Shown in pieces: positions 56,684-64,000 of a stretch of 64,000 bases of DNA. Source of the stretch: Thiospirillum jenense (lineage in GTDB: Bacteria > Pseudomonadota > Gammaproteobacteria > Chromatiales > Chromatiaceae); the NCBI RefSeq assembly GCF_014145225.1, contig NZ_JABVCQ010000010.1, positions 1 through 64,000 on the forward strand, written 5' to 3'. The translations under genes were made by a program, and so were the position numbers. Numbering within the stretch: the stretch's first letter is position 1; each line of letters opens with the position of its first letter. The notes under the pieces are model-generated. The model was given only the letters and a program-made list of their open reading frames with translations. It had not been told where the DNA came from and made no database searches.

Positions 56684-57070
56684 ATGCCTATTTATGAATA
56701 TCGTTGTGAACAATGCGGACACGAGTTTGATGCGCTGCAAAAGATTGCCGATGCACCGTTAATTGATTGCCCAGCGTGTGGTGTTGCAGCGTTGAAAAAG
56801 AAGTTATCCGCACCAGCCTTTCGCTTGAAAGGGACGGGGTGGTATGAAACTGACTTCAAACAGGGCGATAAACGCAATGTTCATGCGACGGATAAAAATA
56901 ACAATGGTGGCGATAGTGGGAGTGCAAATAATAAGTTATCAGGTGATGGTGATAATAAGACCGCCCCGCCACCTGCTGCTAATAAAACGGACACAGCTGC
57001 GCAATCTGAATCAAAAATAAAAGCGGCAGCGACCGCTTCGAATTCATCCACAACAACAGCCGATTTATAA
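56684..57070 (+). CDS. FmdB-family zinc ribbon protein
   Basis: The chosen ATG follows GGAG by eight bases and gives MPIYEYRCEQCGHEFDALQK, the FmdB signature, with the second cysteine pair in CPACGVAAL. The zinc ribbon occupies residues 1-45, then a conserved AFRLKGTGWYETDFK segment. The rest, to residue 128, is low-complexity (Asn, Gly, Thr, Ala). FmdB proteins are putative regulators of unknown role. It precedes rimO by about 100 bases. Confidence 0.88.
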   Translation: MPIYEYRCEQCGHEFDALQKIADAPLIDCPACGVAALKKKLSAPAFRLKGTGWYETDFKQGDKRNVHATDKNNNGGDSGSANNKLSGDGDNKTAPPPAANKTDTAAQSESKIKAAATASNSSTTTADL

Positions 57071-57170
57071 TTGCGGTGGCAGTTGATATCATCGTCAATT
57101 GCACGTTCTTCATTACACATTAAAAATCATTCAATACCACCAAAGATTTTAGCGTTGAGGATAAAAAACA

Positions 57171-58508
57171 ATGACACAACAGATTGCACCTTATTCACCA
57201 CATATCGGTTTTATTAGTTTAGGTTGCCCGAAAGCAACCGTAGATTCAGAACGTATTCTCACCCGATTACGCGCCGAGGGCTACATCATCGCGCCAAATT
57301 ATGCCAGCGCCGATTTAGTGATTATTAATACCTGCGGTTTTATTGATGAAGCAATTGAGGAATCGTTAGCAACCATTGCCGAAGCATTAGAAGAAAACGG
57401 GCAGGTAATTATTACTGGCTGTCTCGGGGCACGGGCTGATTTCATTCGGGCACACTATCCTGAAGTATTAGCAATCACTAGCGCTCATGCGTATGATGAG
57501 GTCATTGCCGCAGTACATCAGCATTTAATTCCACCCGAGCGTCCACCATTTGCACAAGTATTACCGCCACAGGGAGTAAAATTAACCCCGCCGCATTATG
57601 CGTATATTAAAATTGCCGAGGGCTGCGATCATCATTGTTGCTTTTGTATTATTCCCAGTCTGCGTGGGCGGCAAGTCAGTCGTTCATTGCCAGACATTAT
57701 GACTGAAGCAGAAAATCTCATTGCCGCTGGGGTGCACGAATTACTCATTATTGCGCAGGATACGACCGCTTATGGGCGCGATCTTAAACACCAATTAGAT
57801 TTTTGGCACAGTCGTCCACTGCGCACCGATTTGGCCACATTAGCACAGCAACTCGGGATGCTGCCGGCGTGGGTACGGTTGCACTACCTTTACCCATATC
57901 CTCAGTTAGATCAATTAGTTACGTTAATGGGCGAGGGCGTGATTGTGCCGTATTTGGATTTGCCGTTGCAACACGCCAGCCCAACCGTATTGCGGGCGAT
58001 GCGGCGACCGGCGGCGACTGAACAATTATTAACGCGCTTAGATCATTGGCGACAATTGTGTCCTGATTTAACGGTGCGCAGTACATTTATTGTCGGTTTT
58101 CCGGGTGAGACGGATGAAGACTTTAATCAGTTAATTGAGTTTTTAAGTGTGGCACAATTAGATCGCGTTGGTGCGTTCACTTATTCTGCTGTGGAAGGCG
58201 CCGCCGCAAATCAATTACCAAATCCCGTGCCAGATGATATTAAACAGGCACGCTTGGCGCATTTAATGACAACACAGGCGGAGATTAGTCGTATTAAATT
58301 GACGCAAAAAATTGGGCAAAAAATCACGGTGTTAGTTGATGAAGTGAATGATGAACAGTGTATTGCTCGTAGCACCGCTGATGCGCCGGAGATTGATGGA
58401 ACAGTGATTATTCCGGGGGCGTGGGAATTAGAACCGGGCGATTTTATTGAAGTGATTGTCACCGATAGCAGTGAATATGATTTAACTGCTGAACCGGTGT
58501 GTGACTAA
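57171..58508 (+). CDS. rimO: Ribosomal protein S12 methylthiotransferase RimO
   Basis: RimO adds a methylthio group to an Asp of ribosomal protein S12 using two 4Fe-4S clusters. The 445 residues show the UPF0004 domain (ISLGCPKATVDSERI, NTCGFIDEA, ITGCLGARAD), the radical-SAM motif CDHHCCFC with the CxxxCxxC spacing, RSTFIVGFPGETDEDF and a C-terminal TRAM domain. ATG 57171 is preceded by GAGG. Length is normal. Confidence 0.97.
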   Translation: MTQQIAPYSPHIGFISLGCPKATVDSERILTRLRAEGYIIAPNYASADLVIINTCGFIDEAIEESLATIAEALEENGQVIITGCLGARADFIRAHYPEVLAITSAHAYDEVIAAVHQHLIPPERPPFAQVLPPQGVKLTPPHYAYIKIAEGCDHHCCFCIIPSLRGRQVSRSLPDIMTEAENLIAAGVHELLIIAQDTTAYGRDLKHQLDFWHSRPLRTDLATLAQQLGMLPAWVRLHYLYPYPQLDQLVTLMGEGVIVPYLDLPLQHASPTVLRAMRRPAATEQLLTRLDHWRQLCPDLTVRSTFIVGFPGETDEDFNQLIEFLSVAQLDRVGAFTYSAVEGAAANQLPNPVPDDIKQARLAHLMTTQAEISRIKLTQKIGQKITVLVDEVNDEQCIARSTADAPEIDGTVIIPGAWELEPGDFIEVIVTDSSEYDLTAEPVCD

Positions 58509-58515
58509 TTTCTAT

Positions 58516-58551
58516 TTGATCGTTCTTAAGCTGAAGCATGGGAACGATCAA
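58516..58551. repeat. GATCGTTC-type palindrome, left border
   Basis: TTGATCGTTC (58516-58525) and GAACGATCAA (58542-58551) are perfect arms; with wobble pairs the stem continues inward to a TGAA loop. It lies between rimO and the methyltransferase gene and matches the element at 60286-60319. Confidence 0.75.
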
Positions 58552-58582
58552 TTGACTCATTTGACTGGTTAAAACGACTTTA

Positions 58583-59962
58583 ATGAACACACTCATTTTA
58601 GGTGATTGTTTGGATAGTTTAGCGGCAATTGACAGCGAAAGCGTTGATTTGATTTATCTTGACCCGCCATTTTTTTCCAATCGCAATTATGAATTAATTT
58701 GGGGTGATCAGGGCGAAATCCGCAGTTTTGAAGATCGCTGGTCAGGTGGAATTGACCAGTATATTGCGTGGTTAAAAGAGCGAGTGCAGGCACTGTATCG
58801 GGTATTAAAATCGACGGGTTCATTGTTTTTGCATTGCGATTGGCACGCAAACGCCTATATTCGCGTGTATGTTTTAGACAAGATTTTTGGAGAAGAAAAT
58901 TTTGGAAATGAAATAACTTGGATTCGTTCTAATCCCAAAAATCACGGATCAAAAAATTTTCCAAACTGTAAAGACACTATTTTTCGGTATGTTAAATCTA
59001 ATCAATTTATATTTAATAAAATATTTGCTAAACATGATGAATCTTATGTGAAAAAATCATATAAATACATGGATTCTAGCGGCAGAAGATATACGCTTTT
59101 GCCGCTGGTCAATCCAAGTGACAATAGACCTAATTTAACCTATCCCTTTCTTGGCATCACTCGTGTTTGGAGATGGACAGAAGAAAGAATGCAACAAGCC
59201 TACAAAGATGGGTTGGTCGTTCAGCTTAAACCAAATGCTGTCCCACGATATAAACTTTATTTCGATGATTCTAAAGGTAAAACAGTGACAGACAATTGGG
59301 TTGATATTCAACAAGTCTCTAATAAAGAATCTATTGGCTATCCTACGCAAAAACCCGAGGCATTATTAGAACGTATTATTCAGTGCGCATCTAATGAGGG
59401 TGATGTAGTATTAGACCCATTTGTCGGTGGCGGCACAACGGTTGTGGCGGCCGAGCGATTAAAACGGCAATGGATTGGGATAGACCAATCGGTGGCGGCA
59501 ATTAAAGTGACTGAATTGCGCTTACATGCAAAAAAAGATTTGCTATCAAAACCCTTTACTGTGCAATTGCACAAATACGATTATGACACGTTGCGCTATC
59601 AAGATACAGTTGCCTTTGAAACTTGGATTATCACGCAATACGGCGGCAGCGCAAATACAAAACAACGTAATGATTTGGGAATTGATGGGCGCACGACAGA
59701 TAATCAACCCATTCAAATAAAACGCTCGGATAATATCGGGCGGAATGTGATTGATAACTTCAAATCAGCCTGTGAACGCTATGATAAAACGGCCTTCGAT
59801 CACAATAAACAAAATAACCGCGCTATTGGCGTCATTATCGCGTTTAGCTTTAATAAAGGCGCGATTCAAGAGGTGGCGCGGTTAAAGAATGTCGAGGGCA
59901 TAATAATTGAATTAATCACAGTTAATCAGATCACACCCATTGCAAAAAACCAATATTGCTAA
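58583..59962 (+). CDS. DNA methyltransferase-Mrr-like nuclease fusion, frame-broken 3' end
   Basis: A fused modification-restriction enzyme. The methyltransferase is of the beta order: catalytic motif IV LDPPF at 26-30 first, motif I VLDPFVGGGTTVVAAE later (about 275-290). A C-terminal Mrr-like PD-(D/E)xK domain follows (about 320-450) with DLGIDGR and the QIKRS core near 366-382. Relatives with this plan usually continue past a PIAKKP segment into a further domain; here the frame reads PIAKNQYC and stops. The continuation exists in the -1 frame, entered exactly at A-AAA-AAC. The 459-residue product may be complete in function or truncated. Its A+T-rich DNA and palindromic borders suggest transfer. 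Confidence 0.87.
   Translation: MNTLILGDCLDSLAAIDSESVDLIYLDPPFFSNRNYELIWGDQGEIRSFEDRWSGGIDQYIAWLKERVQALYRVLKSTGSLFLHCDWHANAYIRVYVLDKIFGEENFGNEITWIRSNPKNHGSKNFPNCKDTIFRYVKSNQFIFNKIFAKHDESYVKKSYKYMDSSGRRYTLLPLVNPSDNRPNLTYPFLGITRVWRWTEERMQQAYKDGLVVQLKPNAVPRYKLYFDDSKGKTVTDNWVDIQQVSNKESIGYPTQKPEALLERIIQCASNEGDVVLDPFVGGGTTVVAAERLKRQWIGIDQSVAAIKVTELRLHAKKDLLSKPFTVQLHKYDYDTLRYQDTVAFETWIITQYGGSANTKQRNDLGIDGRTTDNQPIQIKRSDNIGRNVIDNFKSACERYDKTAFDHNKQNNRAIGVIIAFSFNKGAIQEVARLKNVEGIIIELITVNQITPIAKNQYC
59944..59950 (+). promoter_or_regulatory. A-AAA-AAC slippery heptamer / A6 tract
   Basis: The six A residues plus C fall in phase as GCA AAA AAC, the canonical X-XXY-YYZ heptamer for -1 frameshifting. Slipping here, or having one more A in the tract, joins the upstream frame to the downstream one. 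No strong stimulatory hairpin was recognised after it; only short palindromes (CAATATTG) follow. Confidence 0.55.
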
Positions 59963-60267
59963 TTGAGTGTTGTGATCTGAGTATAAACACAAAACAATTG
60001 CACCAAATTGAATTCCAAGCGAGGGGTAATAGCGCAGTTGGCATTGAGTTTTATGCGTGGGATTTTGCGTACAATCAAATTGAACAGGTGTTTAAACCGA
60101 GAATTATTCGGGATACGGTCGGTCAACAAACTGAACTGTTCGCTATTGGGACGCATTACATCGCTGTCAAAGTGATTGATAACGATGGATTAGAAAACGT
60201 TGAGGTAATGAAATTAGTTGTGAATGGCGACGTGTGTTGTGAAGCACAAAAATACCGTTGTTTTTGA
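59950..60267 (+). pseudogene. Out-of-frame C-terminal domain of the methyltransferase fusion
   Basis: In the -1 frame relative to the upstream gene, an open stretch reads on from KKP at the A tract to a stop at 60265-60267. It contains AVGIEFYAWDFAYNQIEQVF and HYIAVKVIDNDGLENVEVMK, text that I recall as the C-terminal domain of full-length methyltransferase-Mrr fusions. It would add about 105 residues, giving a 561-residue protein. An independent start (TTG 59956) has no ribosome site, so expression as a separate protein is unlikely. Frameshifted gene, programmed frameshift or phase-variable gene are the options. Confidence 0.7.
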
Positions 60268-60285
60268 TTAGAATTATTCTATGAA

Positions 60286-60319
60286 TGATCGTTCCAAAAC
60301 TGAAGCGCTGGAACGATCA
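60286..60319. repeat. GATCGTTC-type palindrome, right border
   Basis: TGATCGTTCC (60286-60295) and GGAACGATCA (60310-60319) are perfect ten-base arms around an imperfect inner stem with a TGAA loop, as in the left element. It lies between the methyltransferase region and flgL. Confidence 0.75.
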
Positions 60320-60341
60320 AATTTAGAAGCGGAGCGACAAC

Positions 60342-61610
60342 TCATAAAAAGTTGAATAGCGACAATTTATTAACCTGCACATAAGATTTTTGCGCAGCTT
60401 CTAATGCCGTCTGCTCCAACGTAAAACGACTAATTGCTTCGCTATAATCCAAATCTTGAATGTCAGAACGGGTACTTTGCAAATCAAGCAAGCGTTCTTC
60501 ATTGCTGCTAGTTTGCGTTTCTAATAATTGCAAGCGCGTACCAATCGTAGTACGAATCATGCCAAGATGCGCCAGTGTGGCATCTAAATCATCTAAACTG
60601 CGATTGGCCGCAGTCGTTAAATCAGACCGCTGATTATCATTACTCGCACCCGCTTCAAATGCCGTCGCAATGTTGTCTAATGTTTGAAAAATGGTGACAT
60701 GCTGCGCTGGACGTGACGTGACCGTATCATCCGTTTGTGGCGTCCCACTTAATATCATGCGCCGCCCTGCAAAGCTAATGGTCGCCTCTGAACTATAATC
60801 CGTCCAACCGACTGTTTCAATTCCACCCTGTGACGTATTCATCACGCGATATTGCATGATGCGTTCATTAGTTAATGGATCAGTACCGGTCTGTTGAAAT
60901 TGAATTTCAAACTCATCTGTTGCATTCGTACCGGTGAGAAATTCATTCAGATCACTCACATCAGTTAATTCGATAGCTAAATCACTTAATGGGTCAGTTG
61001 TACCGCGAGTTAATGCGGCACCAATGCGTCCGTCATTCTCTAAAATGTTCATAAACACATCATCGCCACTATTACCAATTGCCACAGTTGTTGTCGAAGC
61101 AATGGCCAGTTTGCGCACGGCACCATCACCCGTTGCACCAATGTATGACACCTCGCCAGCGGCATTGATTTCAAATGGTGCGGCATTGGAGCGGGTTCCG
61201 GCAAATAGATATTCGCCATTTGGCCCTTTAGTATTGGCTAAATCAAATAGTGCATCCCGAATACCGCGAATTTCATTCGCAATATATTGACGAGTTTCTT
61301 CATTTTGACTGTCATTATTGCCTTGCACGACCAATTCACGGACGCGCTGCAATTGATCGGTAGTACCGCCAATGGCCCATTCCTCCTGTTCTAACCAGGG
61401 TGTAGCGATATTATTATTCCGTTGGTGTTGTTCCGTGGTTTTAATCATCGTAGTTAATTTAGCACTTTGCGTCGCACCAGCAGGATCATCTGCGGCGGTG
61501 AGAATCCGTTTACCCGTCGCAAGCTGTAATCCAGTATGATCGAATTGCGCTTGCTTAGTTTGCATCGTTTCTAATGTCGAACGATAGATGTGCGCACTGG
61601 AAATTCGCAT
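60342..61610 (-). CDS. flgL: Flagellar hook-filament junction protein FlgL
   Basis: FlgL (HAP3) joins hook and filament. The 422 residues have a flagellin-like N-terminal coiled region (MRISSAHIYRSTLETMQTKQ, GKRILTAADDPAGATQSAKL) and the C-terminal DLDYSEAISRFTLEQTALEA followed by SYVQVNKLSLFNFL. The middle is a variable surface region with DPLTNERIMQYRVMN. It follows flgK by 54 bases on the same strand and ends beside the palindrome that borders the methyltransferase module. Confidence 0.95.
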   Translation of the reverse strand: MRISSAHIYRSTLETMQTKQAQFDHTGLQLATGKRILTAADDPAGATQSAKLTTMIKTTEQHQRNNNIATPWLEQEEWAIGGTTDQLQRVRELVVQGNNDSQNEETRQYIANEIRGIRDALFDLANTKGPNGEYLFAGTRSNAAPFEINAAGEVSYIGATGDGAVRKLAIASTTTVAIGNSGDDVFMNILENDGRIGAALTRGTTDPLSDLAIELTDVSDLNEFLTGTNATDEFEIQFQQTGTDPLTNERIMQYRVMNTSQGGIETVGWTDYSSEATISFAGRRMILSGTPQTDDTVTSRPAQHVTIFQTLDNIATAFEAGASNDNQRSDLTTAANRSLDDLDATLAHLGMIRTTIGTRLQLLETQTSSNEERLLDLQSTRSDIQDLDYSEAISRFTLEQTALEAAQKSYVQVNKLSLFNFL

Positions 61611-61664
61611 AAATTGTCTCCCGTATTGGCGTTATTTTAATGATTAAAATCGTGTGGTTAATTG

Positions 61665-63806
61665 CTAACGCCCAATGGCAGAAAACAAGATGTCAAATAC
61701 GGAATTACTGACGCTAATGACTTTTGCCGACGCTTGATATGCTTGTTGATAACGCAATAGTGATGCGGCTTCTTCATCCAAATTCACGCCAGATTCTGAT
61801 TCACGCCGCGCTTGTGCATCTTCAAATAAACTGGTCGTGGCATCGCGTGAAATCTGCGCTTGTCGAGTGCGCGTTCCAATTTCGGCGACAACAGTATTAT
61901 AGCTATCTGAAAAGGTTTGGGTGCCAGTAATCAATCGCTGTTCGGCCAAATCGGCCATTGACAATAGATTGCGATTATCCCCAACGCGATTACGGCTTAA
62001 TTGCAAACTGAAATAATCACCGGCTTGCGGTTCACCATAAATATCTAATTCCCAACCATTGCCCGCTACGGTCGTTAATGCTGGTTGCGGCGCGGTAATG
62101 GCCGTCGGAGTTAATCCAATATTAAAGGTATCACCATCTGCTGGAACGCCGCGTATTTTTAATTCCACGCCGTCCACGCGAATCGTGGTCACACCCGACG
62201 AATCACGCGGCACAATGGTCGCGCCATTGACCGAAAAACTATTGCTGGCGGCATTAAATAAAATCGTAGCGGGCGTGACACTGGTTGCATCAACAACCCG
62301 CAAACTTTCAATTGTCGCGCTACCCGATGCGGTGCCGCCGTATTCAGCATTGACCACTTGAAATTGCGTTCCATCATAAACAACCGCGGCCGGCGCTTGC
62401 GTATTCGGATCATCGGGTGTGGTGACGCGCAAATTAACTAATGCTGCACTCCCATCATTCTCTGCATTAGTGAGTGCACCCGAAATCGGTGCGAGATGAT
62501 TTGCGTCGGTCATTTGCATTGCCATTTGACCTGCCGCATTGCGTGTTGGTTGAATTAACCAGCGGTCATTTAATCCAACGCTGGTAATGCTACCCAAATC
62601 CACGCGCAGGCCATCGGCTTCTAAAACATCACCTGCGACACCAGTGGTTAATACCGTGTTGTCATTTAAACGAATTAACTGATATTCCGCAGTAGTGTCG
62701 TCAAAGCGCAGTTGATAATCACTGGCGGTTAAACTACCAACGGCTTCGTCCATTAACGTCACAGTTGGGATGCTATCATCACCATTATTCGCATGGGGAT
62801 AAACCGCCGGCGTTGGCAAGCTAAATACCGCCTGCCCTAATTCACCGCCGCTGGTTAACCCTAATTGATTTTGGCGATTGACAAAGGTGGACAAAGTGAC
62901 GGCGACTAATCCGAGACCATTCTGTGCTGAATCAACAATATTTGACCGCGCTTCTAATAACCCGCTAATTTCTCCACCGGTCATAAAACGACTAATGTTG
63001 ACGGCCATTTCGCCATTGGAGGTGAGAATACCAATATCAACATTGCGCGGATCATTGCCTAATGGACGGGCAACTAATTGATTAGACGTGATGCCTAACA
63101 CTAATGATTGACCGGTGCCAATAAAGACGTTGACGGAATGATCCTCTTGTTCATTGATGCGCACATCAATTTTTTCGGCGAGGCGGGTTAATAATGCACC
63201 GCGTTGATCGAGTAAATCATTCGGTGCGGCGCTACCACCACTTGCACCATAGGCGGCAACAATGCGTTGATTTAATCCCGCTAATGCCGCCGCCATATCA
63301 CTGATTTCTTGCACCGCTACGCCAATTGAACCATTGATTTGATCGCGCTGTTCTTCAATCGTGCTATTGAGCATATTGAAGCGCTGGACTAATGAATCAG
63401 CCTCATGGAGCGTGATATTTGCGGTCGCCTCTGAGGTCGGATCATCGGCAAAATCATTCACTGCACCAAAGAAGCGTTCTAATACTGTTGCTAAACTGGT
63501 CTCTTCATCCGCCAGCATATTATCAACCCGTTGGGCGTAATCAGCGCGCACGGTATTGCTGACTTTAGTCGCAGTGGTATTGCGCAATTCATTATCAATG
63601 AACTCACTTTGTAAGCGCCGAACGGTGGCAACATCTACCCCTTGACCAAAATATTGATTGCCGAGGTATTGCGGGTTGCGGTTTTCTAATTCAACACGCT
63701 GGCGGCTATAGCCTTCGGTGGCGGCATTAGCGATATTATGCCCAGTGGTATTGAGAGCGCGTTGAAATGCGATTAAACCTGATAAACCGGTGCCCGTAAT
63801 GCTCAT
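61665..63806 (-). CDS. flgK: Flagellar hook-filament junction protein FlgK
   Basis: FlgK (HAP1) is the first hook-associated protein. The 713-residue product starts with the family N-terminus (SGLIAFQRALNTTGHNIANA, TEGYSRQRVELE) and ends with GVNLDEEAASLLRYQQAYQA and KVISVSNSVFDILFSAIGR. The centre is long, with repeated Asp/Thr-rich beta segments, making it larger than E. coli FlgK (about 547). The start ATG 63806 has AGGA upstream on the - strand. Confidence 0.95.
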   Translation of the reverse strand: MSITGTGLSGLIAFQRALNTTGHNIANAATEGYSRQRVELENRNPQYLGNQYFGQGVDVATVRRLQSEFIDNELRNTTATKVSNTVRADYAQRVDNMLADEETSLATVLERFFGAVNDFADDPTSEATANITLHEADSLVQRFNMLNSTIEEQRDQINGSIGVAVQEISDMAAALAGLNQRIVAAYGASGGSAAPNDLLDQRGALLTRLAEKIDVRINEQEDHSVNVFIGTGQSLVLGITSNQLVARPLGNDPRNVDIGILTSNGEMAVNISRFMTGGEISGLLEARSNIVDSAQNGLGLVAVTLSTFVNRQNQLGLTSGGELGQAVFSLPTPAVYPHANNGDDSIPTVTLMDEAVGSLTASDYQLRFDDTTAEYQLIRLNDNTVLTTGVAGDVLEADGLRVDLGSITSVGLNDRWLIQPTRNAAGQMAMQMTDANHLAPISGALTNAENDGSAALVNLRVTTPDDPNTQAPAAVVYDGTQFQVVNAEYGGTASGSATIESLRVVDATSVTPATILFNAASNSFSVNGATIVPRDSSGVTTIRVDGVELKIRGVPADGDTFNIGLTPTAITAPQPALTTVAGNGWELDIYGEPQAGDYFSLQLSRNRVGDNRNLLSMADLAEQRLITGTQTFSDSYNTVVAEIGTRTRQAQISRDATTSLFEDAQARRESESGVNLDEEAASLLRYQQAYQASAKVISVSNSVFDILFSAIGR

Positions 63807-63919
63807 GATCCTATCCTCGGTCGCGTGTCAAGTAGTGCCACCCAGTGAAATAAGAAGGTGGCGTAATTTTGTTCTGTTTTTAATTCAATAAATCATTCAG
63901 TACGAATGACAACAGTGTA

Positions 63920-64000
63920 TTATCCAGTCGGTTGTTTATTCGGTGTCATGGCAACTGGGCCGGGCGCTTGTGATGACTTGGCTAATAAACTGTGCATTTG
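63920..64000 (-). CDS. C-terminal end of an upstream gene, possibly flgJ
   Basis: The last 81 bases on the - strand are open to the window edge and end at TAA (63920-63922). The visible 26 residues (QMHSLLAKSSQAPGPVAMTP, then NKQPTG) form a Pro-rich tail with no domain. The position just upstream of flgK, with a 113-base gap, is where flgJ is normally found; that is the only support for the name. Confidence 0.35.
   Translation of the reverse strand, partial: QMHSLLAKSSQAPGPVAMTPNKQPTG

Noticed and set aside
63807-63845. Sigma-54 promoter TGGCAC upstream of flgK
   Set aside because: TGGCACTACTTGACA has the -24 box, but the base pair at the -12 position is not GC at the required ten-base spacing.
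63837-63862. Terminator GCCACC/GGTGGC upstream of flgK
   Set aside because: Six-base stem with a 14-base loop and no U-tract in the needed direction.

Overview
The window is a 64 kb piece of chromosome from a polar-flagellated gammaproteobacterium. The evidence is the rpoS-nlpD-pcm-surE block, the FlhF/FlhG/FliA/CheYZAB/MotC-MotD/CheW/DUF2802 order typical of Pseudomonas-like polar flagellates, a complete rseC-rnfABCDGE locus, glnA-ntrBC and an SAH riboswitch on ahcY. Base composition is moderate, with heavy use of TTA (Leu) and ATT (Ile). A Chromatiales- or Thiotrichales-like organism is a reasonable guess, but only a guess. No rRNA, tRNA, CRISPR array or insertion sequence was seen.

Layout. 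(1) 1-19982, + strand: the late half of a large flagellar/chemotaxis cluster: fliK (5' end outside the window, with a 135-bp tandem repeat), fliLMNOPQR, flhBA, flhF, flhG, fliA, cheY, cheZ, cheA, cheB, motC, motD, cheW, a 61-codon ORF and a DUF2802 gene. The block holds the export gate, switch complex, hook-length ruler, polar placement factors, sigma-28, the chemotaxis core and a second stator pair. (2) 19991-25300, - strand: the methyl-cycle genes ahcY (under an SAH riboswitch) and metF, separated by an AT-rich insert carrying a UvrD-like helicase and a HIRAN-domain protein. (3) 25362-30217, - strand: gph, rpe, rpoS, nlpD, pcm, surE. (4) 30369-34125, + strand: a Smr-domain protein, a PAS-GGDEF-EAL protein and a 57-aa membrane peptide. 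(5) 34275-42748, - strand: pssA, two tandem near-identical nuclease-methyltransferase fusion genes, ettA and serC. (6) 43233-48901, + strand: rseC and the Rnf complex. (7) 49119-56494: an LpxH-like phosphoesterase (+), then a PAP2 phosphatase, ntrC, ntrB, glnA (with a sigma-54-type promoter) and a TrpB2-type synthase (all -). (8) 56684-60267, + strand: an FmdB-type zinc ribbon protein, rimO, and a methyltransferase-Mrr nuclease fusion whose C-terminal part is in the -1 frame after an A-AAA-AAC heptamer. (9) 60342-64000, - strand: flgL, flgK and the tail of an upstream gene.

The most unusual content is the set of restriction/helicase modules set into housekeeping DNA. The tandem fusion pair shares a tract of about 620 bp with only two differences, right beside a short strongly diverged cassette between methyltransferase motifs I and IV. 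The third fusion looks split by a homopolymer event (programmed -1 frameshift, phase variation, or mutation). The helicase/HIRAN module splits ahcY from metF. Each module is bordered on one or both sides by small intergenic palindromes of two recurring families.
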